Shown: in pieces, positions 9,971-22,156 of the stretch
Position numbering within the stretch: position 1 is the first letter of the stretch
Layout of the letters: every line of letters starts with the position of its first letter
Assembly: GCA_029891345.1 (NCBI GenBank)
Contig: CM057002.1
Span: 61,742,777 to 61,806,776 of the forward strand
Length of the DNA stretch: 64,000 nt
Reading direction: 5' to 3'
DNA from: Dryococelus australis
Lineage: Eukaryota > Arthropoda > Insecta > Phasmatodea > Phasmatidae
Notes under the pieces: model-generated
Told to the model about the DNA's origin: nothing
The model's database searches: none
Seen by the model: the letters and a program-made list of their open reading frames with translations, nothing else
Made by a program: the position numbers and the translations under genes

Positions 9971-12970
9971 AATCCATTTAGTATGAGACCTGTTTGCTAG
10001 TTTTGCTAATGATATGATTACTAAAGTATTTTGACTGCTTTTACTGTCTTTTCTGTGTGAAAAGTAATTTTATTCAATTTATCCCAATAGCTGTGTATAA
10101 TATGTACATTCAAAAATGTTACCACATTGCTTAAAAGTAAGCTACTGTGTCCTGTTATATGAATTACTTTCAAAATTGATTGTAGTTTCAGGTTCCATGA
10201 ATGTATGGTGGTGTGCCAGATAAACTTGGTGAACTATGGTAGTGTGTCAGATGAACAAAAAAAAAAAAAACAGAAATTCAGGAAAAGTTAATTACTTTAA
10301 GGAGAAATAAATAATTGTTTCCTTTTACCAAACGTTGGCAGCTTCATAAGTATTAAACCTCTGAAGTATATTTATTGTACAACATGGTGCATACAGATAT
10401 TACTGTACTGGAGATTAGACATGTGCAAGTGTCTGCAATCTCATGGTTTTGAGACTAAGAATGGTTTCGTCCAGACTTGTCCTGTTCCTATCATCCAAAA
10501 TTATGTTATGTGCAGCAGTCCTTACCAGTTATCCTTGGAGTTGCATTGACTCATACAGCCAGTATAGTTATCTGGAGCAAGAACTGGTTAATTTGCCTAG
10601 TATAGTGAACATTGAGCCATTCTTTCACTGAGGCCCAATACCATCCTGCTGCGAGATAATAAACTAACAGTGATACTGACAAGGGCAGTGTTGGAAGTAG
10701 GAAAAGGAAGAGGGCAAGTGTTTTGAAAGCAATCCACTTAGAACGCTGTGCCACCAAGATGTGCTTACTCTCAGCTACTCCTGGAAAACCATGTATAGAG
10801 CTTTGGAAGGAAAGTTGTAAAGGGTCAGGCTTGGTGGCTATTTTAACAAAGTGGTTGGCTATTTTAACAAAGTGGTTGGCGTGTGATCAGTGATAAGATA
10901 AGAGCAACATAGTCATATTTGTTTTGCAAAGAAATACTGCTGCTGGCTGATGGGTAACTAGAGAGAGAGGAAGAGAGGAGAGACCGATATGCGTGCATGC
11001 ACACACATGCATGTGCTCATGCACATACACACATACTCACACTCAGTCACACATTCACACTCTCTCTCTTTCTCACTCACTCACTCGCTCACACAGGATG
11101 CAAGCTGAGATGGAGCTAAGCAAGAGAGATACGGAGACAGGAAGAAGGCTGAGCAAGAGGGAGATAGACACAATTGCACCAGCCTGCCATTAATCATGTT
11201 TGATTTTAGTTCTTCCTCCTGTAGCACAAAGCAACAAGTACAGTTTCAAATTTGTAACTGGGGGGCTCGCAGGTACAAATTGTGCTTGGTATGCATTTCA
11301 CACATCATTGTGTTAAAATGTTTGTATGCAAATATTTTTTTAATTCTGACCAAGAATTATTCATAATAAAAACTAACATAGGCAAGTTATTTGCTCTATA
11401 CGTAAAATAATTAACTTCCAGAAAATAGTCGGGCTGCTGCACAATTAGTACCATTTTTCTCTGCAAAGGCTTTTAATTAAAGGTATATTTGCCATATAGT
11501 TGCTCATCTCTCCCATTTTATTCAACACAATGAACCAGTAGAAAATAAATGTTAACACTGAACCCTATAAAAATAAATATCCACTCCACTCTTGAGTTTC
11601 TATAGTCGCCTCTCCTATTCAAAATAAAAAGCCTAATTGTTGGTTCCCTCCTCCCCAACCATGGACGTTTTCCTTTTATCCAGTCGCACACTAATAGTTA
11701 TTCACCCTTATCCCCTGCCCTCTCGCACAAACACAAAGCATGTGGCATTTCCTTTCTTCCCACGACGCTTGAAAGTGAAATATACTGTGTCTGATCATAC
11801 AGTATTCCAGTATTCCATTACCTCTGCCATTCACAAACAAGTTGTTCCATTGCCTGTTACGAGGCTTATCTTTGTACATTATATGTTACTCCACTTCCCA
11901 CTAATCTTGCGCATCAACTCTTCACGTGGTCTGAAGCACAATGCTTTGTGTCCCGGCCGACATCTGCTTGTGGGAACAAGTTAGGTTAAAAAGCAAAGAA
12001 ATCTTCAATGGTGCCATCAACTAGTGTAGGTGTGTGTCTAGAATGTGTATTTGTGTGGTTGTAAGTACGGTTGATATCCAGTGTACATAAAAATATTTAA
12101 GTAATGAAAGTGAGGTTAAGGTTGTAGTGTTCGCTTACAGGGTTGTAGCTATTGTGGGGAAACTAAGACAGAATGCCCTGGGCCCTCACTTTGCCAGGGC
12201 GCTATACACTTTGCAAGCCTACCTATTCCACTGTACTATCACAGTGTCTTTTTTTTTTTTCCTTTTACAGACTAAAAATAGGCTGTATTCACATTTGCAG
12301 GTGACTCATTGTGTTACCATTCAATAGCAGCATGAACACTTTACAGTATCAAATTTCTGCGGATGAGGCAACTACTGCAGCAAGTCTGCGTACATCATGA
12401 AATTACATTGTTTCGAGTGATTTGGTTATTGTATAACCTGTCAGTTTCATCTTATGTGGTTTAATTTATTATTTTATAATACATGTTTAGAGGTTGCTAA
12501 ACTAAAAGTAAAACTAATTTACATATGTAGGATGTTTTAATTTTTCTCATCATACATCACGTAAAAATTAGACTGAAAACTGGAATGCAATCATGATGAG
12601 AGAGTATCAGTCGGGACCCACCAGGAGGCAGAAGACAGAAAGAAAGAAGAAAAAAAAACTTTTGAGGACTTGGATTGGGCATGAACAGTAATAAAGGAAA
12701 GTACTTTTTTTGTATATTTCTATTAGTCTGTAGCAACAGATAATGAAAAATATTGTTGTAAGGGCCAGGTAGTTATGAACTGGCAGTTTTAGAGTCAGTT
12801 TCACAATGTCAGGTTTTGTCTGATTAAGATCTTATTAAAATGTGCAAAGGCACAAGACAAAAATTATGAAAATTGATCCAGAAGTAATTTACATCACAGT
12901 GTATGTTTTATAAAAATTAACTAGCTAAAATAATTATATTGCATTGTCTTAATGGATATAATTAGATGCA
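9971..12970. other. Intergenic AT-rich DNA, no gene seen
   Basis: Short overlapping ORFs only, none with a recognisable domain. Simple features are an A run at about 10257-10270, a direct duplication of about 21 bases (GGCTATTTTAACAAAGTGGTT) at 10836-10877, and a CACA/CTCT-rich microsatellite region at about 10995-11095. The 11637-11984 ORF is proline-rich and unassigned. Confidence 0.5.
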
Positions 12971-13620
12971 ACAGAATTAAGTCAACTCATAATTGAGTCA
13001 ATTCCAGATTTTGTGGTACCTAGACGGGAGTTAAATCAACCTGTAATTGACTCAACTCTGGATTTTAAGTTACCTCATCTTTAACATGAAAATAGTACAG
13101 GAAATAAGTCAACTGTAGCCCTGACCAGCCCAACACTGAATTTTCAAGAACCACTTTTCAGGCACATAATACAACTAGAATTGAGTCAGTCTGGAATTGA
13201 TTCAACTACTGATTTTCAGCTACCTTGTTTTACGTCGAAAATCGTGTTGGAATTAAGTCAACCAGAATTTACCCGACCAGGTTTTCAACAACCTGTTTTC
13301 ATACATGAACTTTGTACGAAAATTAAGTCAACCTAGAATCGACTTAACTTCAAATTTTTTGCATTGCTATGCATTTCAAGACCTACCAGAATTATGTCAA
13401 CTTTAGTTAACTATAGTCTGTATCCATATCAATACTGCCTCTTAGTTATTGACTCAACTCCGGGTTTTGTGGTAGGCCTACTCCGGTTAGGATCATTAAG
13501 GCAACCTGCAGTTGATTCAACTGCATATTTTATGGTGTTTTCGTTTTGACATGTAAATACGTAGTTCCGGATAGTCAACCGGAATTGAGTCAACTCCGGT
13601 TTTGCAACAAACTCTTTTCA
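12971..13620. repeat. Degenerate tandem array, left arm of a fold-back structure
   Basis: The motif AATTGAGTCAACTCCGGATTTT and close variants recurs through the block (for example 12993, 13047, 13194, 13455, 13580), separated by variants of TTAAGTCAACC and of ACCTNNTTTTNACATGAAAAT, suggesting a unit of roughly 110-120 bases with strong decay. The same words occur in reverse complement at 16727-17085; an exact 20-base match is ATTTTCAAGAACCACTTTTC at 13140-13159 against the complement of 16961-16980. The block is inferred to be one arm of a fold-back type element or an old satellite inversion. Confidence 0.7.
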
Positions 13621-15041
13621 GATACTAGTAATATACGGGAATTTTGTCAGCAGGCCACTGATGGATTCTTTGTAATATTTGCTCATATAATTCAGCATTA
13701 AATGCCGACTCACTTTTCTTAGCTGTCTTCTAAGGAGCATAACCATTAGTTTGCCTTAATTAAGTGTTGAAACTCTCTGCTTAAATAGACATGATGCTTC
13801 CTAAATTAAATCTTAGTTAATGTCCTTAGTTTTGTAATAATGATACCAGGTCAGGTTTGTTATAAATTAACATTAAATACTTATGATTGTGTTGCATTTG
13901 CTTATTATAATTGTTGTATATTACATTCTCCTGCTTAAAGCTGGAGGTTCCCACTAGAATTCTGAAAATATTAATGGAACAGTTAACTATTTGAAGTGTT
14001 AAGTGTTACCTTTATTAATCGCTAATGTAACATTTGAATAACCACTGTTTCGCCTGTAGTTAGTGCCAAATTACAATACCGTTATTGCATTAATCTTTTT
14101 AAATTTTCAGTATGCAACACACACTGGTGATAAGATGTCTATTTCTTTTATTAAACCATGTAGCTGAAAAATGACTTTCTAGTCTTAATTGCAATGTTGT
14201 TATACTGCAATTATTTATCCTCTTTTTAGGTATACATACTGTGTGTACTTTTTATGGCGATAGAGATAGGTATTATATACACGAAACATGTCTCAGTGGC
14301 AAAAAATGCACAGTTTAATTTCTAATATAAAAAATTATTCATCCAATTATTCATTATGTGGCAGGTATGATACTCAAGTGTTCAGCCCTGGGTTGTAACA
14401 ACAGAGGGAGGGGTTTCTTCTAGTTAGGTTTCAATCAGACTGGAAAGAACACTATAGAGCATTAGGGTCATAAAGATGTATTAGTAGAGTTTGGAATGTG
14501 CAGTGTTGTGGTAATATTCTCCCTGTCAATTTTAATTTTGCTACCTGTCTTACCTCTGTATGTGCATTCATAAATTGCTATTCGAATCACGTTCACAAAC
14601 GTTAGGGAATACACATGAAGAAATTTTACTCACAGGTGATTTCTTCTTTACTTTGCAGTGCAGTACAAATGTGCAGAATACCATCAGATAAATTTGCAGC
14701 TAAACGTAATCTAAAGCGTATTCAAAGTCTGAAACACACCAAAGCGAAATGAAAATGAAAGCTATCGGACAAAAGATAATAATTTTGCGTGCTCTTCATT
14801 GTACCAACACAGACAAACATATGTGGTTACAGTTTCCTTTTGAAAAATATTTTGTACCAATTTTATTTATACGCCAATTTCTATATCCCCCCCCTTCAAC
14901 CTTTATATATGTAATAAAATTAATGTTTTTCTTCAATAAATTCTTAATTTTCTTCATTTTACTTCAATCTTTTACATAATAGTTAATTCTTTGAATTGGG
15001 CTTCATTATGTTACGCGTAGGGTAATTGTATACAGTAGTAG
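13621..15041. other. AT-rich spacer between the fold-back arms, no gene seen
   Basis: No coding sequence is recognisable. The ORF at 14749-14979 is low-complexity Phe/Leu/Ile and is unlikely to be real. A C run lies at about 14887-14893. Confidence 0.5.
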
Positions 15042-15953
15042 TCTGTCTGTCTGTCCGAATGGATTTAACTCAAAAGCCACTGAACGTATTGACATCAAAT
15101 TGACGCAGTCTGTAAATAATAACACCAGGACCAACTTAGTCTTCGTTTCATCAAGGTATCTCAAATGGGTCCAGAGAAAATGATGATCAGGAATATATGT
15201 AGGTACTGAATTAAACTTTTCATAAGATTACTGCATAAAAAATGTGTTAGTAAAAAAATTTCTGTGATTTCTCCTTTCTTTTTTATCTATGGGCTGTTCA
15301 CCTTTCCTTCCAAAAAGCAGTAGTGGCCCAGTGGCTAGAGTTATTCAAAGTGGGGCCGCAGTGACCCAGTGGATAGATATATATGAAGTGGGGCCACAGT
15401 AGCTCAGTGGCTAGAACACCCTATAATAAGGGAACCGCAGAAGCTCAGTGGCTAGAGAACCCAATAGTGGGGCCGCACCTGATCAGGGGCTAGAGCACCT
15501 AATAGTGGGGCCGCAGTAGCTCAATAGGTAGAGCACCCAATAGTGAGGCCGCAGCTGGTCAGGGGCTAGAGCACCCAATTAAAGGGGGGGGGGGGGAGCA
15601 CGCAGCTGGTCAGGGGCTAGTGCGCCCAATAAGGGGGTCGCAGCTGGTCAGAGGCTAGAGAACCCAATAGTGGGGTCGCAGTAGCTCAGTGGGTAGAGAA
15701 CCCAATAGTGGGGCTGCAGAAACTCGGTGGGTAGAAAACCCTAAAGAAAGTGGCTAGATCAATTCAAAGTCCTACATATCATGCTAAAATAAAACATGTG
15801 TGAAGCGATGGCAGGGTGTAATTTAATAACTGCATTAAACCTGAAAGAAGAAATATTTGTATTTCAAACATAAAAACTTTATTAAACTTTGTTGGGCTTA
15901 ATTTAAAACTTTACAAAAATATCTTGCAAACAAAGTTGCACGGGTCAGCTAGT
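15042..15953 (+). mobile_element. Helitron-like non-autonomous element
   Basis: The 3' end has the layout of a Helitron: a short hairpin (TGCAA at 15925-15929 with TTGCA at 15936-15940), eight bases, then CTAG at 15949-15952 followed by T. The 5' portion starts with TCTGTCTGTCTGTCC near 15042 and continues into a sequence (AACTCAAAAGCCACTGAACG) like those seen at the start of many insect non-autonomous rolling-circle elements. There is no Rep/helicase coding region. An internal minisatellite (15325-15745) is also typical of such elements. The 5' boundary is the least certain point. Confidence 0.55.
15325..15745 (+). repeat. Minisatellite of tRNA A-box-like units
   Basis: About ten degenerate units of roughly 38-48 bases follow the pattern GCAGTAGCTCAGTGGGTAGAG then CACCCAATAGTGGGGCC. 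The core TAGCTCAGTGGGTAGAGC matches the pol III A-box consensus TRGCNNARYNGG and the D-arm of many tRNAs. Clear copies start near 15399, 15439, 15520, 15677 and 15717; others are changed to CTGGTCAGGGGCTAGAGC. No B box accompanies them, so these are not tRNA genes. A G run at about 15586-15598 interrupts one unit. Confidence 0.8.
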
Positions 15954-16726
15954 TAAAAATAAAATTGAAGTATGAATGGTGCTTTTGTTTTTGTATGACG
16001 ATAGGGTGACAAGGAATGAAGAAATTTTTCTTCTCCTCAAACCCTCCTTTTTTTCCCTCACCTGTCTTATTCTCATCAAGATCATGTGGGTTTCCTGTGC
16101 CAATTACGTAATTGTTTTTGATAACGATGAGTTGTACTTCCTATGGTTGTATTCGCAGTATAATCTGAGACCACAAAAGTAAAAACTATAAAGCCTAGAA
16201 AATTAATGTAGCAAGTTGCATAAACACGTAAATTATACATGCTACTGCTCCGTCAATTGTAAACGAATTACCAACCAAATTGCAAAACGGAGATAAACTT
16301 AAATTAAATTTAGGAAGCATTATGACTAGGGATACCAGATTTTCACAAAAAGATTTCCTGTCTAGCTGAATTTCAAAGTGCTTTAGCACAACTCTGTTCC
16401 CATTATTGGATGACTTGATTTTTTTTCTCTCTTTTAAGTATCTGCTTCCTAATCACATACGTTCAGTATCTGAGTAGCCTTATTGTGATTGTCTAGAGTT
16501 CCTTCTCATAGACATACATAGCTAATGGACAGAGCAACACTGCAGATTTGTACATAGAATATTGAAATCTAGTGTGTACAGAAGTCTTGTCACTTAATTA
16601 GTTGCTAATTGTGACTAATTTAGGTGAATTATTGATCATGCCCCAAGAAGATAGCCGAGAAATGTGAGACTGCATGTAATGCTCAATTCTATGAGCAAAT
16701 ATTCACACAAAGAATCTACCAATGAT
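15954..16726. other. Spacer, no gene seen
   Basis: The sequence between the Helitron-like end and the right fold-back array is AT-rich. The short plus ORF at 15976-16182 and minus ORF at 16195-16389 show no domain. Confidence 0.5.
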
Positions 16727-17085
16727 TTGCTGACTCAATTCTGACATACTTTTAGTGTCCTAGTGTTTGTTGTGATGAATTCGGAGTTGACTCTTGTCTG
16801 GGACTATGTACATGTCAAAAAGAAAGTATAAAATCCGGAGTTGAGTCAATGCCCATTGACTTAATTCTGGTACTGTCTTTGAAGTAAAACAGAGTAGCTT
16901 AAAATCTGGAGTTGAAACAACTCTGTTTTGACTGAATTTTGGGTTTTTTTTTTTTTGCGTGAAAAGTGGTTCTTGAAAATCCAGAGTTTAGTCAACTCCA
17001 GTCGACATATTTCTGGTATGATTTTAGTGTTAAAATGGGGTACCTTAAAACCTGGATTTGAGTCAATGCCAGGTTGACAAGCATT
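16727..17085. repeat. Degenerate tandem array, right arm of the fold-back structure
   Basis: The words here (GGAGTTGAGTCAATG, CATTGACTTAATTCTGG, TACCTTAAAACCTGGATTTGAG) are reverse complements of those in 12971-13620. A T run at 16946-16957 sits in the middle. The right arm is shorter than the left, about three units. Confidence 0.7.
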
Positions 17086-20000
17086 CATAACTGATGTTTC
17101 CATTAGCCCTTGTGGTACTGATTTGTAAAGACACATTCCACATTAGAATATTTTATTCTCTATACGCAGTCTGAATATATGTGAGATGCTTTATAGATTT
17201 TCAGCACGACATGCGTGTAGAATTCTATAGGACATGTCTTCGTGCAATTAACATATTATTTTTAACTGTTGAAACGAGAAAGGAAAAAAAAAATTTAGTC
17301 ATACAATAACCTGTACCCTGAAGTGTCACAAAAATAGTATGGGAGCTTCCACTACAGTGGAAAATGATCTTGTCGAGGATATTTCTTAAACTATTGCTAG
17401 AATTATTCATGTGCATAAAAATTGTTTTCTAATAATTTTTTCAAGTATTTGTTGCTCTGTAGTCTTTTGTTTTCAAATGTCAGTGCGTTTTGTTTACTGT
17501 TTGGATCTGGTTTGTAACTGGTGTGTAGCATAGTGTTTGAATAAGGAATTCTTGCTTGTAGTAACTATGGTTTAAGACCCATTTGGAGTACCTTAGTAAT
17601 TTTTTCTTCAAAAACATTCATTTATGAGGAATGTGCTCAAATTTTTTGACATAAATATATTTATTGTGTAGCCACTGCCATGCTCCAGGCTCTTAGAAAC
17701 CTTGCCATGGCTCTGGAGATGATTACTCCAAAGCAATTTATGGTTTTGAAATGGTGGGGAAAATAAGCATGAATATTTAGTAGAGTGCAATCCAAATGAG
17801 AAGATAATGCACAGAAGACCAAAATGCGTTGGGCGGGTCAGGAGAGTCCATTTGCTGTTGCATGAAGGGGTGGGGTTGTTCAGTTCAGTAGTGACAGCCA
17901 CCAAGAGCGGATGTGACAAGAACTTCTCTGCGTGTGATTATCTGTTTAAAAAAATGCTAATAATGCAGCATGGTATTTAACAGTGTGGTAGTAACAAGCA
18001 ATGTTATCAGTTTGGTGTGTACAGCGCCAGCAGTGTCATGTGGTTTCCCCTCCCTCTAGCAGTATGCCTTTGGGAAAGCCCTCCCCTACATTGCTTCCAC
18101 TAACTTTCACTCCCTCAGAGCTGCGTAAAGATTTTACATTTTCCTGCAATATACATGTACTGTTTTTGGTCCCAGTGTCTGTTTTAACAACACAAGTTTC
18201 CCTTTTATTACACTTTCCTGCACTTTGCAAAAAAAATTTCACAGTCTCTTGAAAAGTGTAAAATAGGGGTTCCTCTGTAGAGTTTTTGTGAAATAATATT
18301 GTGTCCAAAAAAGAACTCGCAACTCAAAAACGATACTGTATCCTCTCAGTGCTATTTTTACAATTGTGTACTTGTATGCATTGTTTACATATATATATTC
18401 ACGCCATTTCACTTGTGTTGTCAACTAAAGTTAATTTATTCTGGTATCAAGCAGTGTTAGAATTTACTCTGGTGTCAAGCATTGTTAACCCAAATTTGTT
18501 TGAGTTAATAGTTGAGTTAACTATGTAGACTTTCAGAACATGAGTTCACTTCTCTAACGTCACTTATTGAATGAGCCAAGTGAAAGTTTTACTCTGACTG
18601 GGTTAACCGAGCGAGTTTGTAAATGCCTATGATGTGCAATCTCAATCATTTTTTTTTTTCAGCAGTGGCCAAATAGGTGCAATGTGTTTGTTTCATTGTG
18701 CTTTGCATTCAAGAATGTATTTAATAACTGAATAACATGTTATATGTTTTCTAGCAGCTGCTTTAGTGCAGGCTATGGAACACAGCTTCTCTTTGTTGCC
18801 TTGTCTACTGAAGGGAGAAGTAGCCTAAGGTTGGGGGAATTTTGGTTCCCGGAACATTAGACGAAGCGCCTGGTTCCTCATTTTCCATACAAATGACTGA
18901 CAACGGCACATAAAAGAAAATGAAAACATGAACACAGTTTCTGACGTAGAAAATAAAAATATGAATAATGTTTTCAATGAATGACAGTAGCCACTTGTAA
19001 ATATATGTCACTATCCTATCCTTTCACAGTCACATGGAGAAACTATGCATTCATAAGATTGATGCGTAACATACCAGGAATGTATACTCTTCTTTCACAA
19101 TAGACTGTGTCCCAGGCTTTTTGGCTAGAAGCTAAACCAGGCATTTCTATAATGAATGGGGTTTCAGTTCTGCCGGGGTATAGATGCCTTCCTGTTATAC
19201 AAAACTGGTCGGGTTGCTTTGCAGCAGGGCACAATCAGGTGTGGGCAAATTAATTTGACTTTTCGATGCCACTGGAGCTTTGGTGATACCTGGGTGATGG
19301 GTTGCTGGCATGGCCTTAGGGTAGGCTGGTGCAGGAGCAGATACAGTGTAGCATCTAGGTACAAACTGGGGCTTTGGTTAAGGAGCAGGGCGCAGTATGG
19401 CAGGTACCAAATATGCGACGACTGGTGTAGGTGGCTGATCGGGTTGGCTCAAGTGTTTATCTACCCTTCAATGGTACTCCGTCAGGCCATGACTCTCTGG
19501 AGAGATGAATAAATCTCTTTGTACAGCAGCTTCCACTGGGTCTTGAAGAAGGTGGAGGGCTGCCGCTTGTACTCATGGCTCTAAGCTAGCTATTTGAGAT
19601 ATCAGGGAGGGCTGAGACTCGTGTGATTGGTCAGAAGCCAGGAAAATCTGCCACACCTTTTCCTTCAGCCCCTTCATGGGAATAGGGCATCAGGAAGCGG
19701 AATTTACAGTGCTACTACTGCACCAAGATGGCAGGCTCCTTGTGCAACTTAAGTTTGGCACTTCGTGCGGGCCGAGACTGGCGGACACCGTATTCCAACA
19801 CCTGGCAGAGACTGCAGTACACAATGGAAATCAGGCCTCACCTGGCCAAGGTCACACATGGGTGTGTGGCCCTGTCCCAGGTTTCCCAACTCAGGGGACG
19901 TTGGACTCTCTTGGCAGAGCCTGCAGTGGAGAGGCCAATGAACACCGAGCTGACAAGCTGTTTCCAGGACAGTGTACCTGTGTGGCTCCTCCTTTCCTTC

Positions 20001-20320
20001 AATCCCAGGGGATTGATGGGAAGGGCGGCCTAAACTAGTGCATGTGTGGAAAAGTTACTGTTTTGGCTCATTCGAGTAAGTTTCCCGAGATCACCTGTGG
20101 TATCGTTACGTGAGGATAACTACAGAAAGGTGTTAAGTCTACAGGAAAGAACTGAAGTTAAAAGTTGACCCAAGTTTTATTCCAGTAAAGGAAGAAAACA
20201 TGTAGTGAATGCACCCTAGCTCCTGGTCAATGGCACAAATATCAGCCGGAAAGCTAGACTACACAGTTAGGTGAACACCAAAAAAAGCAATAGATGGGGC
20301 AAATGTAAATTTGCAGGAGA
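17086..20320. other. Intergenic region with an unassigned GC-richer island at 19.1-20.0 kb
   Basis: Nothing recognisable lies at 17.1-19.0 kb. From about 19130 to 20040 the base composition becomes more balanced and overlapping ORFs appear (19156-19512, 118 codons; 19676-20038, 120 codons, Gly/Pro/Cys-rich; 19728-20033), a pattern seen in old retroelement sequence read in the wrong frames. No domain could be named. It abuts the Penelope-like fragment that starts at 20321. Confidence 0.35.
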
Positions 20321-20475
20321 AGCCAGTTGCAACACATGCAGCATCTCACAACCAGAACTTTGACTCCTGTTACACAACCAGAGTGGTGAGCACCCTACCT
20401 CCTTCTCATAATAGTGCAGAACTGCGATGCTGGGAACTGACCCCCCAATACAACACCAAATCCAGCCAAGATACC
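20321..20475 (+). pseudogene. Penelope-like C-terminal fragment, second copy
   Basis: The plus-strand frame contains KPVATHAASHNQNFDSCYTT and the residues that follow, the same peptide as the end of the minus-strand Penelope-like relic at 7345-7503. At the nucleotide level the two stretches agree over about 155 bases with roughly one difference at the margin. Only this C-terminal end is present, with unrelated sequence on both sides. Confidence 0.75.
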
Positions 20476-22156
20476 TGGCCTAAACATAAGCTAATCCCTC
20501 CACTGCATTCCAAATTTCCTGCCTCAATCTAGTTTGCCTCCTTGCCGCTTGGTTCACTGTTTGCCAACCACCATTCACGAGACTGCAGAGTTTCCCAAAA
20601 TTGTGTGCATTTTCAAATTGGTGGTCAGTATTCAGCCCAAGTGGCAAAATTAAAGGTTTTAACCCCTCACAAATTTTTTCCCCACTTGCCTCAAGATGAG
20701 AAAACTTGCCAAATTTTAAATAATGTTTTGACAATGCTGGGAGATCTGAGGTATGTGTGGAAATACAGTTTCAGTGAGCAGTTGTACCTTTTTTGGATAT
20801 ATTGATGTTACAATTTATTATTATGTATTAATTCACAATTCATGATGGCCATCTGATGATAAAGCTTTACTTATAGCAAAATTGTGTGTGTGATTTTGTG
20901 AGCAGTGTTGTATAGAAAAATCATGAATCTCCTGTATTCCTATTGTACTAATCTAAAATGTTGGGTATTTCGACAGGGTCCTGTGTACTGTGGTTGCAGG
21001 TTCACTCTGTGGAATGTGTATATTTTTGTCTGTGTGTTTGTGTATGTGTGTTGGAGGGAATTAAGAGAAGCTCTGTGATCTTAAATTTATGTGCATCATT
21101 TCACTTTACATCTGATAAACTAAGCTATGCTGTATTGTGAATTGTTTTCAATTTTTTCGTACTTCATGGTTATACATCAAGCATTAATTATGACAGTATT
21201 TTTTAAATAACTGGTACTAGAAATTTATTTTACAGCTAGTTTTTTATGTGGTATGTTACTAATCAATAAAAATAATGAATTAAATATCTAGTATATTGAA
21301 AAGGGAGTGTCCCAAAGAAGTATGTTATTTGGGTATGATAACTTGGAGGAATGTGCTGTTTTATTGTTTTTCTTTCTGTGACCTTATTGGCTATTTTATA
21401 TGAATTTGATATCATTGTGCTCTTCATTATATTTCCCACGCTGTTTTGGCCTTCACAGCCCATTAGTTCTGGGGAAAGGGAAGTTAATTTCAAATGCACC
21501 CAATGTTTAAAAGTATGTATGAATTGGAATCATAGATGTTGATAAAGTAACTGAGAGTATAATCTTCTCTGATTGCTTGTTAAGCTATGGGTAGAGACGA
21601 TGGAAAATGGTGCAAACGTGCTTTCTAGCTACAAATATATATAACCTCCACTATATATGAATTTTCATAAAAATGCTATTTTATAATCATTTAACATTTT
21701 ATTTCGGCTAAGTTCAGTAAGTCTGGACATCAGACACAGTGTTTTATTATGTATCAAAATGAGCAATATACGTATCAGTTCCTAAGGTTTTTCTCTTAAT
21801 GGGTGCATTTTATAAGCATGGAAAAACTAACCAATGTAAAAATGCAACATTAGCATGTGTATCTAGCTAAAGACATATGTAGGGTATATAAATATATTGC
21901 TCAATCTTTTGCTGTGTTATATTTGAGGTTAATTTTTCAAGGTACTGAAATCAATGTGCATTAAACAAACTCTCTTGTGATTCGTGAAAAATAGTTCAAG
22001 ATACTTCTGAGAAAAACATCTAAACAATGTCTCATGTAAAAATGGTTGCAGTATCTTGCTGTAACCCTGAAAAGTTTTGTGTGCAAGTTATTTATTTCCC
22101 TGGCCAGTCCAGTAGTGTGTGCACACATCAGTCTCGATGAACAAATGCAGAAACCA
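20476..22156. other. AT-rich intergenic sequence, no gene seen
   Basis: Short ORFs only (for example 20542-20805 plus, 21263-21499 minus) without recognisable motifs. Confidence 0.5.

Noticed and set aside
15325-15745. tRNA genes in the GCTCAGTGGGTAGAGC array
   Set aside because: Only the A-box/D-arm half is present in each unit; there is no anticodon arm, T arm or acceptor pairing.
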